Below, piece by piece: positions 33,618 to 41,023 of a stretch of 64,000 nucleotides of DNA. Within the stretch, counting starts at the first letter, position 1; every line of letters begins with the position of its first letter. Origin of the DNA: Clostridium cadaveris (lineage in GTDB: Bacteria > Bacillota > Clostridia > Clostridiales > Clostridiaceae). The stretch lies in assembly GCF_020911725.1 (NCBI RefSeq), contig NZ_CP076620.1:1802501-1866500 (forward strand), given 5' to 3'. The notes beneath the pieces are model-generated. The model searched no databases and had not been told where the DNA came from. It saw nothing but the letters and a program-made list of their open reading frames with translations. Made by a program: the position numbers and the translations under genes.

Positions 33618-34403
33618 TTACACTCCTTTCTCCCCGGCCTCCACCGCCGCCCGCGCCAGACGGATGCGCTCCGTAGCGGCGGCATAGTAGGCCGGGACGG
33701 TTTCAAAACAAATAAAGCGGCGGCCTGTGTTGAGGGCGGCCACCGCCGTTGTAGCAGAGCCCGCGCAGATGTCCGCCACCACCTCGCCGGGCCGGGTATA
33801 GGTCTTGATGAAATACTCGCACAGCTCTACCGGCTTTTGCGTGGGGTGGACGGTGCGTTGGACGGCTGGAAAGGTCAGCACATTTCCGGGATAGCGCAGG
33901 CCGTCCTCCGAGCCGCTGCCGGAACGGGTAAATTTCCCGTAGTTGGTGCTGTTCCCACGGTTGCCCGCAATTTTCTTGTAGGGCTTGCCCTGCTCAAACT
34001 GCGGATTGTAAAGCGGAAGTTTCTGATAGAACACCAGAATATTCTCCGTCTTTTTTAGCGGAGCCCGCCTTGCGTTGAGAAATCCGGTGCAGCGGCTTTT
34101 GTACCATACCCACTCATAGCGGAGCATGGACAGGTTGGATGCCCCCAGCACCTTGTCATAGGGACATTGGGCAAAGAACAGCACCGCGCCCTCCGGCTTG
34201 ACCGCCCATTTTACCGCCTCCCACAGTTCAGGGAGCGGCAGGGGCACATCCCAAAAGTTCCGGGTGGTGCCATAGGGCGGATCGGTCAAGAGCATATCCA
34301 CGGAATGACGGGGCAGGGAGTGCAGGCCCTCAATGCCGTCTTGCAGGAACAGCCCCTCCGGGGACTTCTGGACACTTTGTCCAGAGGTTGCCTTATCGGT
34401 CAT
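33618..34403 (-). CDS. DNA methyltransferase (N4/N6, DPPY type)
   Basis: A 261-residue DNA methyltransferase. The catalytic LLTDPPYGTTRNF is at about residue 36 and the SAM-binding motif ADICAGSATTAVAAL at about residue 215, so the motif order is that of the beta class. The ATG at 34403 follows AAGGAGG by 6 bases and overlaps the SpoVG-like stop by 11 bases. Copy 11 of the ICE repeat is read in frame at residues 5-13 (TSGQSVQKS). It is solitary, with no restriction endonuclease nearby, so it probably protects or regulates ICE DNA. Confidence 0.85.
   Translation of the reverse strand: MTDKATSGQSVQKSPEGLFLQDGIEGLHSLPRHSVDMLLTDPPYGTTRNFWDVPLPLPELWEAVKWAVKPEGAVLFFAQCPYDKVLGASNLSMLRYEWVWYKSRCTGFLNARRAPLKKTENILVFYQKLPLYNPQFEQGKPYKKIAGNRGNSTNYGKFTRSGSGSEDGLRYPGNVLTFPAVQRTVHPTQKPVELCEYFIKTYTRPGEVVADICAGSATTAVAALNTGRRFICFETVPAYYAAATERIRLARAAVEAGEKGV
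34365..34387. repeat. ICE palindromic repeat, copy 11
   Basis: CT-TCTGGACA-CTT-TGTCCAGA-GG, 5 bases after the SpoVG-like stop and in frame in the start of the DNA methyltransferase. Confidence 0.9.
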
Positions 34404-34959
34404 CCCTGGCCTCCTTGCCCTTTGCCGGGGTGGGCCGGGCGGCGTTTTCCTTTCCGGCCTCCTTTGCCGCTTTTGCCATTTGCTCCTTGATTGGGGCGGG
34501 CCGCAACGCCTCGGCGCGGGCAATCAGCTTTTCCACGGCCTGGGTATAGCCCTGGGCCGCCGCCGCGTCCAGCCGTTCCTGCAAGTGGCGATCCATCACC
34601 CGCGCCGTGGAGCGGTAGCCTGTCCTGCTGGTGGGATCGGGTTTGCTGGGTGCCCCAAGAAAGACGCCGTTTTTTCCGTCTATCACCCGGAAATCATCCA
34701 CCACCATACCGCCGATATTCACGCTGGCAAAACCCATCGTCTTGCCCTGCTTTTCAATGGGGCGCACCGTCACCTCAATCGGCACCTCGGCGGCCTCCAG
34801 GTTTTTCTCCACGCGAAGCTGTACCGCCTCGTCAATGGAAATCCCCTGGGACTCTGCCAGTTCCGCGATGGGGGCTTCAAAAATCAAGCGGCGCATTTCT
34901 TCCATCGCCGCCTCGTCCACAACAGGGCCGCCCTGGGCCGCTGCCTGCATTTTTGCCAT
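34393..34959 (-). CDS. SpoVG-like ICE protein
   Basis: A 188-residue protein. The middle part has the SpoVG pattern EVTVRPIEKQGKTMGFASVN then VVDDFRVIDGKNGVFLGAPS, a nucleic-acid-binding fold. The N-terminal helix and C-terminal basic tail (KENAARPTPAKGKEARDDR) are extra. The ATG at 34959 is 7 bases after GGAG; a TTG 6 bases upstream is less well placed. In ICEs this protein is of unknown use, possibly regulatory. Confidence 0.82.
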   Translation of the reverse strand: MAKMQAAAQGGPVVDEAAMEEMRRLIFEAPIAELAESQGISIDEAVQLRVEKNLEAAEVPIEVTVRPIEKQGKTMGFASVNIGGMVVDDFRVIDGKNGVFLGAPSKPDPTSRTGYRSTARVMDRHLQERLDAAAAQGYTQAVEKLIARAEALRPAPIKEQMAKAAKEAGKENAARPTPAKGKEARDDR

Positions 34960-34976
34960 AGACAAACTCCTTTCTT

Positions 34977-35843
34977 TTAATGTGCGTTAAAGATACTGCG
35001 GGCAATCGAGCCCGTTTTGAACAGCATGAAGCAGAGCAGGACGGTATATCCCACAATGCCCCAGATCGCGCCGATGGGATCGCCGCCTGTGGCGATCCCC
35101 TGGATCAGCACCGCATAAATGGCGACGCATACCAGAATAAGCAGCCCTTGAAAGCCCACGGCAAACAGGGAGCGCAGATAATTCTGGCCCATTTGCCCCA
35201 CCTCCCGGTGGGAGATGGTCGCCATGGGGATGGGGGCCAAACTGGTCAGGATATAAATTTCCAGCATACGGCCATAGACTAAAACAAAAATGACGATGCC
35301 CAGCACCCACATCGTAACACCGATAATGGAGGACTGGAGCCATAGGCCAATAAGGGGCCCAACATCCATCCCCTCCAGGGTGGTTTCCAGTTCTGCCAGC
35401 ATATCCGGCGTGATGTCCGTGGAGCCCTGGATCAGACCGCCCGCCTGGGCGATCACACTTTGGGACACATCGAACACCGCCATCACGATATTGAATGTGT
35501 TGGAGAGAATGAAGATGGCGCAAGCGGTTTTGAATATCCACTTGTAGATATTCGCCACGTCAAACTCGTGCATATTGTTTTTTTCCAAAAGCATCTGGAT
35601 AAGCTCATAGGTGGCAACGAAAGTCAGCACCATCCCGGCAATCGGTAAAATCACCGTTTCGGAAAGCTGGCGTATGAGGGAGAAAACCCCGGCGTTCCAT
35701 GCCGCCGGGGTCGTCCCCACCTGTACCGCGATCTCTCCGACCTGGGCATTGACATAATCGGTAAGCCCTTCCAGGTTGCTCATGATCCCGCTGATGAGCA
35801 GCTCTTTGAGCCAATCCGTAAGCCAGTCGGTGAGAAAATCCAT
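34977..35843 (-). CDS. VirB6/TrbL-like conjugation membrane protein
   Basis: A 288-residue polytopic protein with five or six membrane helices, starting MDFLTDWLTDWLKELLISGI. Segments such as PIAGMVLTFVATYELIQMLL and SQSVIAQAGGLIQGSTDITP fit the TrbL/VirB6 channel family of Tn1549-like ICEs. It would form the inner part of the mating channel with VirB4 and PrgI. The start is an ATG with AGGTAGGGG upstream. Confidence 0.85.
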   Translation of the reverse strand: MDFLTDWLTDWLKELLISGIMSNLEGLTDYVNAQVGEIAVQVGTTPAAWNAGVFSLIRQLSETVILPIAGMVLTFVATYELIQMLLEKNNMHEFDVANIYKWIFKTACAIFILSNTFNIVMAVFDVSQSVIAQAGGLIQGSTDITPDMLAELETTLEGMDVGPLIGLWLQSSIIGVTMWVLGIVIFVLVYGRMLEIYILTSLAPIPMATISHREVGQMGQNYLRSLFAVGFQGLLILVCVAIYAVLIQGIATGGDPIGAIWGIVGYTVLLCFMLFKTGSIARSIFNAH

Positions 35844-35854
35844 AGGCCCCTACC

Positions 35855-36067
35855 TTAAAACAGGCCGGACAGCAGAGGGATCAGGGTGGTGCCCAGCAGG
35901 ATGATACCACCGCCCGCCATGAGCTGCTTCATGCCCTGGCTTTTGGAGCCGGGGTTGTCGGAACCATAACCTTCCAGCAGGTTCACAACACCCCACACGC
36001 CAAGGCCAGCGCCCAGGGCCACAACAAGGGTCTGCAAAGTATCGACAGCAGAAGAAAAGAACTCCAT
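35855..36067 (-). CDS. Maff2-type small membrane protein
   Basis: A 70-residue protein with two membrane helices joined by a glycine-rich loop (GYGSDNPGSKSQGMKQLMAG). GGAGG lies 5 bases before the ATG at 36067; the longer frame from 36196 runs through the ICE repeat and is rejected. Maff2 proteins resemble VirB2-like pilin subunits by size and topology, and it lies between VirD4 and the VirB6-like gene. A pilin role is inference. Confidence 0.82.
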   Translation of the reverse strand: MEFFSSAVDTLQTLVVALGAGLGVWGVVNLLEGYGSDNPGSKSQGMKQLMAGGGIILLGTTLIPLLSGLF

Positions 36068-36134
36068 AAAACCTCCATTTCTCCGGGGTTCCCCGGCTAT
36101 GAAAAAAGCCGCCATTTCTGGCGGCAGGTCACAA

Positions 36135-36157
36135 CCTCTGGACACTTTGTCCAGAAG
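36135..36157. repeat. ICE palindromic repeat, copy 12
   Basis: CC-TCTGGACA-CTT-TGTCCAGA-AG, 4 bases after the VirD4 stop. Confidence 0.9.
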
Positions 36158-36161
36158 CCCT

Positions 36162-38015
36162 TTATACAAAAGCGTCCGGGTCGTCCACATCGTCATAGTT
36201 GAGGATGTCCTCGTCCTCGCCTATGGGCGCTGTGTCCGGCGCGTCCGCCTCGTACACCTCACAAACCTCGGAAAGCCCTGGCCGCCTGCGGCGGTTGATG
36301 AGCTTGTCCAGGTCAAAGGCGTTTTTCTGTTTATCGGCTTCCGCCGTGTACTTGTAGTTCGGGTGCTTTTTCAAGTCATATTTGGGGGAATAGAACGGGG
36401 GCAGGCCCCGAAGCTGCAAAATGCACTTGTCGCCGGGCATCGTGGCGAGTTCGCTGGGTGTCATCAGCTCCCGGCCCAATCGCTGGGTATTGAGATTGTA
36501 GCTTTCCGACTGCCCCTTTGAGCGCCCGTCCGTCTGCATATAGATGGTCGCTTTTCCCAGCCAGTTCTCGGAAATCTCCTTGATGGTGGAGCTTTCCCGC
36601 CCGCCCAGGAAGATCACGCTGTCCATGTTGCCGAGTATCGTTTCCGCATGGTCTTTGTAAATGGCCTTGCATTGGGCCATCTGCTGATAAAAGAGCGTCA
36701 GCGACACCTCACGGGAACGGATGACGGCTACCAGCTTTTCAAGCTGGGGAACCTGGCCCGTGTTGGCCGCCTCGTCCCACAGCACCCGCACATGATGGGG
36801 CAGGCGGCCCCCGTGAACACTGTCCGCCCGTTCACACAGCAGATTGAACATCTGCGAAAAGGCCAGGGCAACCAGAAAGTTATAGGTGGGCGTGGTGTCG
36901 GAAATGGTGAAAAACACCGCCGTTTTCCGATCCCCGATGCGGTCAAGCTCCAGCTCGTCATAGGCCATGATCTCCCGGAGCTGGGGGATGTCAAAAGGGG
37001 CCAAACGGGAGCCGCAGGAAATCAAAATGCTTTTGGCCGTCTTGCCGCTTGCAAGTTTGTATTTCTTGTACTGCTTCACAGCAAAGCAATCCGGCTTTCG
37101 CTTTTCCAGCCCCTTAAACATATAGTCCACGGCATTTTGGAAATTTTCATCGTCCTCCTTGACCTCCATGCCGGAAATCATATCTACCAATGTATTCATA
37201 TTCCGATCCTCAGCGGGGCCCTCAAAAATGATATAGGCGATCAGGGCGCAGTATAAAAGCGTTTCCGCCTTTTGCCAAAATGGATCGCCCTCTTTGCCCT
37301 CGCCCTTTGTGTTGCTGATCAAAGCATCCACAAATTTCAGAATATCGGCCTCGTTTCGGATATACGCCAGCGGGTTATAGTGCATGGACTTGGAAAAATC
37401 TATGCTGTTAAAAACTTTGATTTTATACCCCCGCCGTTGCAGAAAGCGGCCTACCTGTCCGAGAACACCTCCTTTGGGATCGACCACCACATAGCTGCAT
37501 CCGGCCTTTTTATCCGCGCTGGCCTGCAAGATCTGCGGGGTAAGCCAGAACCGGGTTTTGCCGGAGCCGGACGAGCCGATGACGCAGGCGTTAAGGTTGC
37601 GGGCGTTGGCCGGGTTTTTGGGGCGGGTATTCATGGTAAGAAACTCCGTCCCGGTGAGAATGATATTGTTTTCAAACTTTGGATCGACAAAGGGCTGGAT
37701 GTCTTTTGCCGTTCCCCAACGGGAGGAACCGTACTCTTCATCCCGCCTGTACTTTTTCGCGTTTTTGCTTTTCACATAGATCAGCAGGCGAAAGGCAGCC
37801 GCGCCCACAATGCCAACCAGCCAGTCAAAGGGAGCAAGCCCCGGCGCAAAGTCGGCAAAGGCCGGGCCGATAGTCTGGCCCAGCCCCAGGAGCTTGTGGG
37901 CGAAGTCTGCGCCAGCGGCCAGCCGGTAGGCCGTCCCCAGCTTTAGGCAGGCCCACAGGATAAACAGATAAGGAATATTGGGTATCACATATTTTTTTAC
38001 GCTATCTGTCCTCAT
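36162..38015 (-). CDS. VirD4/TraG-type coupling protein
   Basis: A 617-residue membrane ATPase that brings the relaxase-DNA complex to the channel. Two N-terminal membrane helices (about residues 8-30 and 60-80) precede Walker A VIGSSGSGKTRFWLTPQIL (about residue 145), and a Walker B-type VLWDEAANTGQVPQLEKLV (about 400). Its ATG is preceded by AAAGGAGG and overlaps the PcfB stop by 14 bases. Intact. Confidence 0.93.
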   Translation of the reverse strand: MRTDSVKKYVIPNIPYLFILWACLKLGTAYRLAAGADFAHKLLGLGQTIGPAFADFAPGLAPFDWLVGIVGAAAFRLLIYVKSKNAKKYRRDEEYGSSRWGTAKDIQPFVDPKFENNIILTGTEFLTMNTRPKNPANARNLNACVIGSSGSGKTRFWLTPQILQASADKKAGCSYVVVDPKGGVLGQVGRFLQRRGYKIKVFNSIDFSKSMHYNPLAYIRNEADILKFVDALISNTKGEGKEGDPFWQKAETLLYCALIAYIIFEGPAEDRNMNTLVDMISGMEVKEDDENFQNAVDYMFKGLEKRKPDCFAVKQYKKYKLASGKTAKSILISCGSRLAPFDIPQLREIMAYDELELDRIGDRKTAVFFTISDTTPTYNFLVALAFSQMFNLLCERADSVHGGRLPHHVRVLWDEAANTGQVPQLEKLVAVIRSREVSLTLFYQQMAQCKAIYKDHAETILGNMDSVIFLGGRESSTIKEISENWLGKATIYMQTDGRSKGQSESYNLNTQRLGRELMTPSELATMPGDKCILQLRGLPPFYSPKYDLKKHPNYKYTAEADKQKNAFDLDKLINRRRRPGLSEVCEVYEADAPDTAPIGEDEDILNYDDVDDPDAFV

Positions 38016-38487
38016 GCGCCGCCTCCTTTACCCGTTCTTTCTTGTGGGACGGCTGGCGGGCCAGTTCAGCGGCGGCCCGTTTGAGCTGTTCCCGGATGGG
38101 AACACGCCTGGACTTTGAACGCTTGAGCAGCCGTTTGGAATACTCTGCGAAACAGGCGGTAATGGCGTCGGCCTGCCCAGCCTTGAAGAAAAGCAGGTGT
38201 CTGTCCGGCGCTACCTTGTAAAAGGCATAGTCCACATTCCATTTCCGGGCCACCCGGTCAAAGAGGGCGGGAGCCTCCACCTCAATGCTGTTGGCAGAAG
38301 CACCCTGGCCCATAAGCTGGCCCACCGTCTGCCTGCCGTGGGGCGTTTGCTTGGCCCGGTGGTGTTTGGCAATCTTCCGGGCAATCGTTCCCAATACATA
38401 GGCAAGCCCTTTTGCCGTCAGCTTGCTTGCCTTGATCGATACCGCTATGGTGCGTCTGGAAACATCCTCGTCAACCAGGCGGATCAC
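38002..38487 (-). CDS. PcfB family ICE protein
   Basis: A protein of about 160 residues with VDEDVSRRTIAVSIKASKLT at the start, matching PcfB (DUF3801). PcfB works with the coupling protein in plasmid transfer of the pCF10 type. The start is unclear: GTG at 38487 sits directly on AAAGGGGG, while an in-frame CTG at 38478 is 8 bases after it and would give the usual family N-terminus. The basic C-terminus overlaps the VirD4 start. Confidence 0.85.
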   Translation of the reverse strand: MIRLVDEDVSRRTIAVSIKASKLTAKGLAYVLGTIARKIAKHHRAKQTPHGRQTVGQLMGQGASANSIEVEAPALFDRVARKWNVDYAFYKVAPDRHLLFFKAGQADAITACFAEYSKRLLKRSKSRRVPIREQLKRAAAELARQPSHKKERVKEAAHEDR

Positions 38488-38510
38488 CCCCTTTCATACA
38501 AAAAGCGGCT

Positions 38511-38533
38511 CCTCTGGACAATGTGTCCAGAAG
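38511..38533. repeat. ICE palindromic repeat, copy 13 (different loop)
   Basis: CC-TCTGGACA-ATG-TGTCCAGA-AG. The 3-base centre is ATG rather than CTT or AAG while both 8-base arms are kept. It lies 5 bases after the ArdA stop. Confidence 0.9.
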
Positions 38534-38538
38534 TGCCG

Positions 38539-39243
38539 CTATCGGTCATCATGTTCTTTTGCGGTCATCTTGCGATAGCCATCCAGAGAGGAACCGTCAA
38601 TAATTTCCTTATAGGCGGCCATCTGTTCCCGGATGGAAAGTTGCGGATAGGAGAAAACCCTGTGTTCGGCGGGAATGTCCTCGATCCCGTGGTAGTGCTC
38701 AATAAATTTGCCGCCGTTGTTCAGTACATAGCCGCCTGGGGCAAAGTGGCCGTCCTCGTTGAGCCGGATGTCCCGCCCGTATGCCTCATAATCGAAATAG
38801 TCTTTCAGTTCTTCCGGGATTGGCAAGTCCTCCGCAGAGTAGCGGCCTAAATCTTCCTCGCTTTCAATGTCGGGATAAAATTCAAAACAATCCAGGTTTT
38901 GCGTCAGGTTGATGAGGTCGGCCACGCTAGAAGTATGCTCGCCGCTGTCGATCACCGCCTCGAATTTCTCCAAATCACTTTGATCCAGCTCGGAGAGCAG
39001 GCAGGCCAGATGGTTAAGCTCGTCCAGATTTTCATATTCGGTCAGATAGTCATAGAGCCCCAGCACATCACCGTCAAAGCTGGTAATGAAAAACTCCTCG
39101 TAACGCACCCCATCCACGCCGATGCGTTTCAGCAGACCTTGCACCTCCTCTTTGGTGGTGGGGAATTTCAGCGTTTCTCCAACCAGCTCACCCTCGTTGT
39201 ATTTTCCCAGGTTGGTAATGTAGGCTTCAAACAGTGCAGGCAT
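38539..39243 (-). CDS. ardA: Antirestriction protein ArdA
   Basis: A 234-residue acidic DNA mimic that inhibits type I restriction enzymes, helping the ICE on entry to a new host. The start MPALFEAYITNLGKYNEGEL and the pattern FITSFDGDVLGLYDYLTEYE, NLDELNHLACLLSEL are typical. Its ATG lies one base after the reconstructed stop of the upstream gene that was split by the IS. It is longer than plasmid ArdA (about 165), as is common in these elements. Confidence 0.9.
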   Translation of the reverse strand: MPALFEAYITNLGKYNEGELVGETLKFPTTKEEVQGLLKRIGVDGVRYEEFFITSFDGDVLGLYDYLTEYENLDELNHLACLLSELDQSDLEKFEAVIDSGEHTSSVADLINLTQNLDCFEFYPDIESEEDLGRYSAEDLPIPEELKDYFDYEAYGRDIRLNEDGHFAPGGYVLNNGGKFIEHYHGIEDIPAEHRVFSYPQLSIREQMAAYKEIIDGSSLDGYRKMTAKEHDDR

Positions 39244-39314
39244 ATCAGCGCCGCCCCTGGCCCTTGACGGTCAAAATGCCCTCCAGGGTGGTGGCTGTGA
39301 TCCCCAGCCGCTGG

Positions 39315-39340
39315 GCAACGGCGATGTCATTCTTTACCGC
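39315..39340. repeat. Target duplication of the IS, left copy
   Basis: A 26-base direct repeat identical to 40448-40473, flanking the IS. It begins GCAACGGCGATG and ends CTTTACCGC. Confidence 0.88.
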
Positions 39341-40447
39341 TGTTGGTTTGTCAAAGATGTGTTACACATTAGGGAAAGCGAATAAGACCTGCTTGGGAGA
39401 GCGCCAGTTGAGAGGACGCATAGGGAAATTGTTGTAAGCGCGCTCGCGAATGGCGAGTTGTTTTCTGAAATCGTCAAAGGAAAAGAAGCGATGAGAGGCG
39501 TAGAACTCCTCGTTATCCTTGCGGTGACTGCGTTCCACCTTGCCATTATGTCTGGGCGTATAAGGGCGAATCAGCTTGTGGCGAATCCCGAGACGCGCCA
39601 GCTCCTCCTCAAACAGCGTGGGTGTATTCCCTCCCTTTGGCAGAAGGCGCTTTGTAAATTCTGTGCCGTTGTCTGTTTGAATGCATTCAATGGCGTAGGG
39701 AAATCGCTCAACCACGTGCCTGAGGAACACAGTGGAGGAATAGGTGCTGTGCTCTTCAAATGCCTCAAGATACCTAAAACGGCTGTACTCATCGAGGAAG
39801 GTGTACTGAAACCACTTCGTTTCCTTCTCTTGACCAACCATGCAGACTGAAGGCACGAATTTGACATCGATTTGCCCGCGCTGACCGGGATATTGCATCT
39901 GTTCATAAGGCTTCGGAATATACTTGGGGTTTAGCAGCTTGACAGCCATCTGTCCATGCTTACGTAAGAAGCGATATAGACCAGAGATGGATCTGGTGTA
40001 TCCTCGTTGTCTGAGTTTAACCCAAAAGACAACCAAACCGGTATTGGGGTTTCTGCGCCGCATATCCAGGATGAGTTTTATCTCTTCGGGAGTATGCTGG
40101 TTCGGATGGCTGTGCGGTCTGTGAGAAAGGTCTGCCAACGATTCCAGTGTTCCATCATAGCGTTTGCGCCACCGGTAAATGTATTGACGATTGAGCCTGT
40201 AGTGAATCGCAGCCTTTGTTACACCGTGTTGATATGAATATTCCATTACTGCTTGCCGAAACCGCATGGTTTGTGTTATTGTCTTCATAGCGGATAGGTG
40301 ACCTGCCTTTCGGTTTTGTCTTGACAACTCAACCATACCACAGGTCTTTCCTATTCGCTATCTTTTTTCCGCTGATAATATAAAATCGGCACCTTGCTGT
40401 CTATTTCATTTTATCTGCCCCTGTAACACATCATTGTACAACCTACA
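39341..40447 (-). mobile_element. Insertion sequence, DDE type, 1107 bp, with 26-base target duplication
   Basis: Bounded by imperfect 26-base terminal inverted repeats (39341-39366 and 40422-40447) that begin TGTTGGTT and TGTAGGTT and share GATGTGTTACA; about 21 of 26 positions match. One transposase gene fills most of it. The long target duplication is unlike most IS481 members (usually up to about 15 bases) and is closer to the IS1202 group, which gives duplications of 24-29 bases. Confidence 0.85.
39362..40288 (-). CDS. DDE transposase (IS481/IS1202-like)
   Basis: A transposase of 308 residues from the ATG at 40288 (MKTITQTMRFRQAVMEYSYQ); a start 48 bases upstream is also open. An HTH domain (residues 10-60, TKAAIHYRLNRQYIYRWRKR) is followed by an rve-type DDE core: Asp in GQIDVKFVPS, Asp in IQTDNGTEFTKRL and Glu in HNGKVERSHRKD. 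The end of the gene overlaps the left terminal repeat. All catalytic residues are intact, so it may be active. Confidence 0.88.
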   Translation of the reverse strand: MKTITQTMRFRQAVMEYSYQHGVTKAAIHYRLNRQYIYRWRKRYDGTLESLADLSHRPHSHPNQHTPEEIKLILDMRRRNPNTGLVVFWVKLRQRGYTRSISGLYRFLRKHGQMAVKLLNPKYIPKPYEQMQYPGQRGQIDVKFVPSVCMVGQEKETKWFQYTFLDEYSRFRYLEAFEEHSTYSSTVFLRHVVERFPYAIECIQTDNGTEFTKRLLPKGGNTPTLFEEELARLGIRHKLIRPYTPRHNGKVERSHRKDNEEFYASHRFFSFDDFRKQLAIRERAYNNFPMRPLNWRSPKQVLFAFPNV

Positions 40448-40473
40448 GCAACGGCGATGTCATTCTTTACCGC
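40448..40473. repeat. Target duplication of the IS, right copy
   Basis: Identical to 39315-39340. It encodes the AVKNDIAVA segment of the interrupted gene. Confidence 0.88.
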
Positions 40474-40780
40474 CTCGTTGACATAGTTCCCGCACACCAC
40501 CAACACGCGGGAGCGCCGGAGCAGGTCGCGCCCCATGTCGATGCCGTTCTTATGTTCCTCCGGCACCGCGTCATTGAGGAACAGCGGCAGGAAAAGCATA
40601 GGGCAGATGGGGGAATAGCCCGCGTCATAGACAATACGGCAGTATTTAGCCGCCTGTTCCGTAATCTCGCACTCGTCGCCGCGCCATGCGGCGGTCACAT
40701 ACGCAAGGGGTCGTTTCATAGTCAAAACCTCCATTTCTTTCCTTATATATAGTAGATAGCGTCAACCCTATCTCCCCGCC

Positions 40781-40800
40781 CTTTCCCATTCATGGGAAAG
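40781..40800. repeat. Short perfect hairpin
   Basis: CTTTCCCAT-TC-ATGGGAAAG, a 9-bp stem directly beside the long stem-loop at 40806-40969. Confidence 0.7.
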
Positions 40801-40805
40801 GGGGC

Positions 40806-40969
40806 GGCTCTGGAGGATATACCCCCGTCGCTTCGCCGGAAATAGCACAGCCGGGCCAGGCCGTCAAGGGCATGGCCGCCGCTATGCGGCGGTGCGCTGC
40901 ACCCTTGACTGCCTGTACCCGGCTGTGCTGGAAGATACCCGGCGACGGGGGATATATCACCGCAGAGCC
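40806..40969. other. Long rod-like inverted repeat (structured RNA or origin)
   Basis: A near-continuous stem of about 164 bases between the interrupted gene and the parB-like gene. Paired blocks, outside to inside: GGCTCTG/CAGAGCC, CCCCCGTCGC/GCGACGGGGG, AGCACAGCCGGG/CCCGGCTGTGCT, CAGGC/GCCTG, GTCAAGGG/CCCTTGAC and CCGCCGC/GCGGCGG at the tip. There is no convincing reading frame. It could be a non-coding RNA, a leader, or a single-strand origin used in conjugative replication. Confidence 0.75.
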
Positions 40970-40991
40970 CATCCCAAACGGGGAGCGTCTG

Positions 40992-41014
40992 CCTCTGGAC
41001 AAAGTGTCCAGAAG
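40992..41014. repeat. ICE palindromic repeat, copy 14
   Basis: CC-TCTGGACA-AAG-TGTCCAGA-AG, 9 bases after the stop of the parB-like gene and 22 bases from the rod-like hairpin. Confidence 0.9.
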
Positions 41015-41023
41015 CGGGGGCGG

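Larger units (their letters stand above)
39245..40719 (-). pseudogene. DUF4406-like gene split by an insertion sequence
   Basis: The 5' part (40719 down to the IS) encodes MKRPLAYVTAAWRGDECEIT and then GIDMGRDLLRRSRVLVVCGNYVNEAVKNDIAVA. The 3' part continues after the IS as QRLGITATTLEGILTVKGQGRR and a stop at 39245. Removing the IS and one copy of the 26-base duplication restores a single frame with no other damage, so the insertion is recent. The fold looks like a nucleoside deoxyribosyltransferase-like (DUF4406/DUF7768) protein. The start is the ATG at 40719, 8 bases after GGAGG. Function in the ICE is unknown. Confidence 0.8.
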
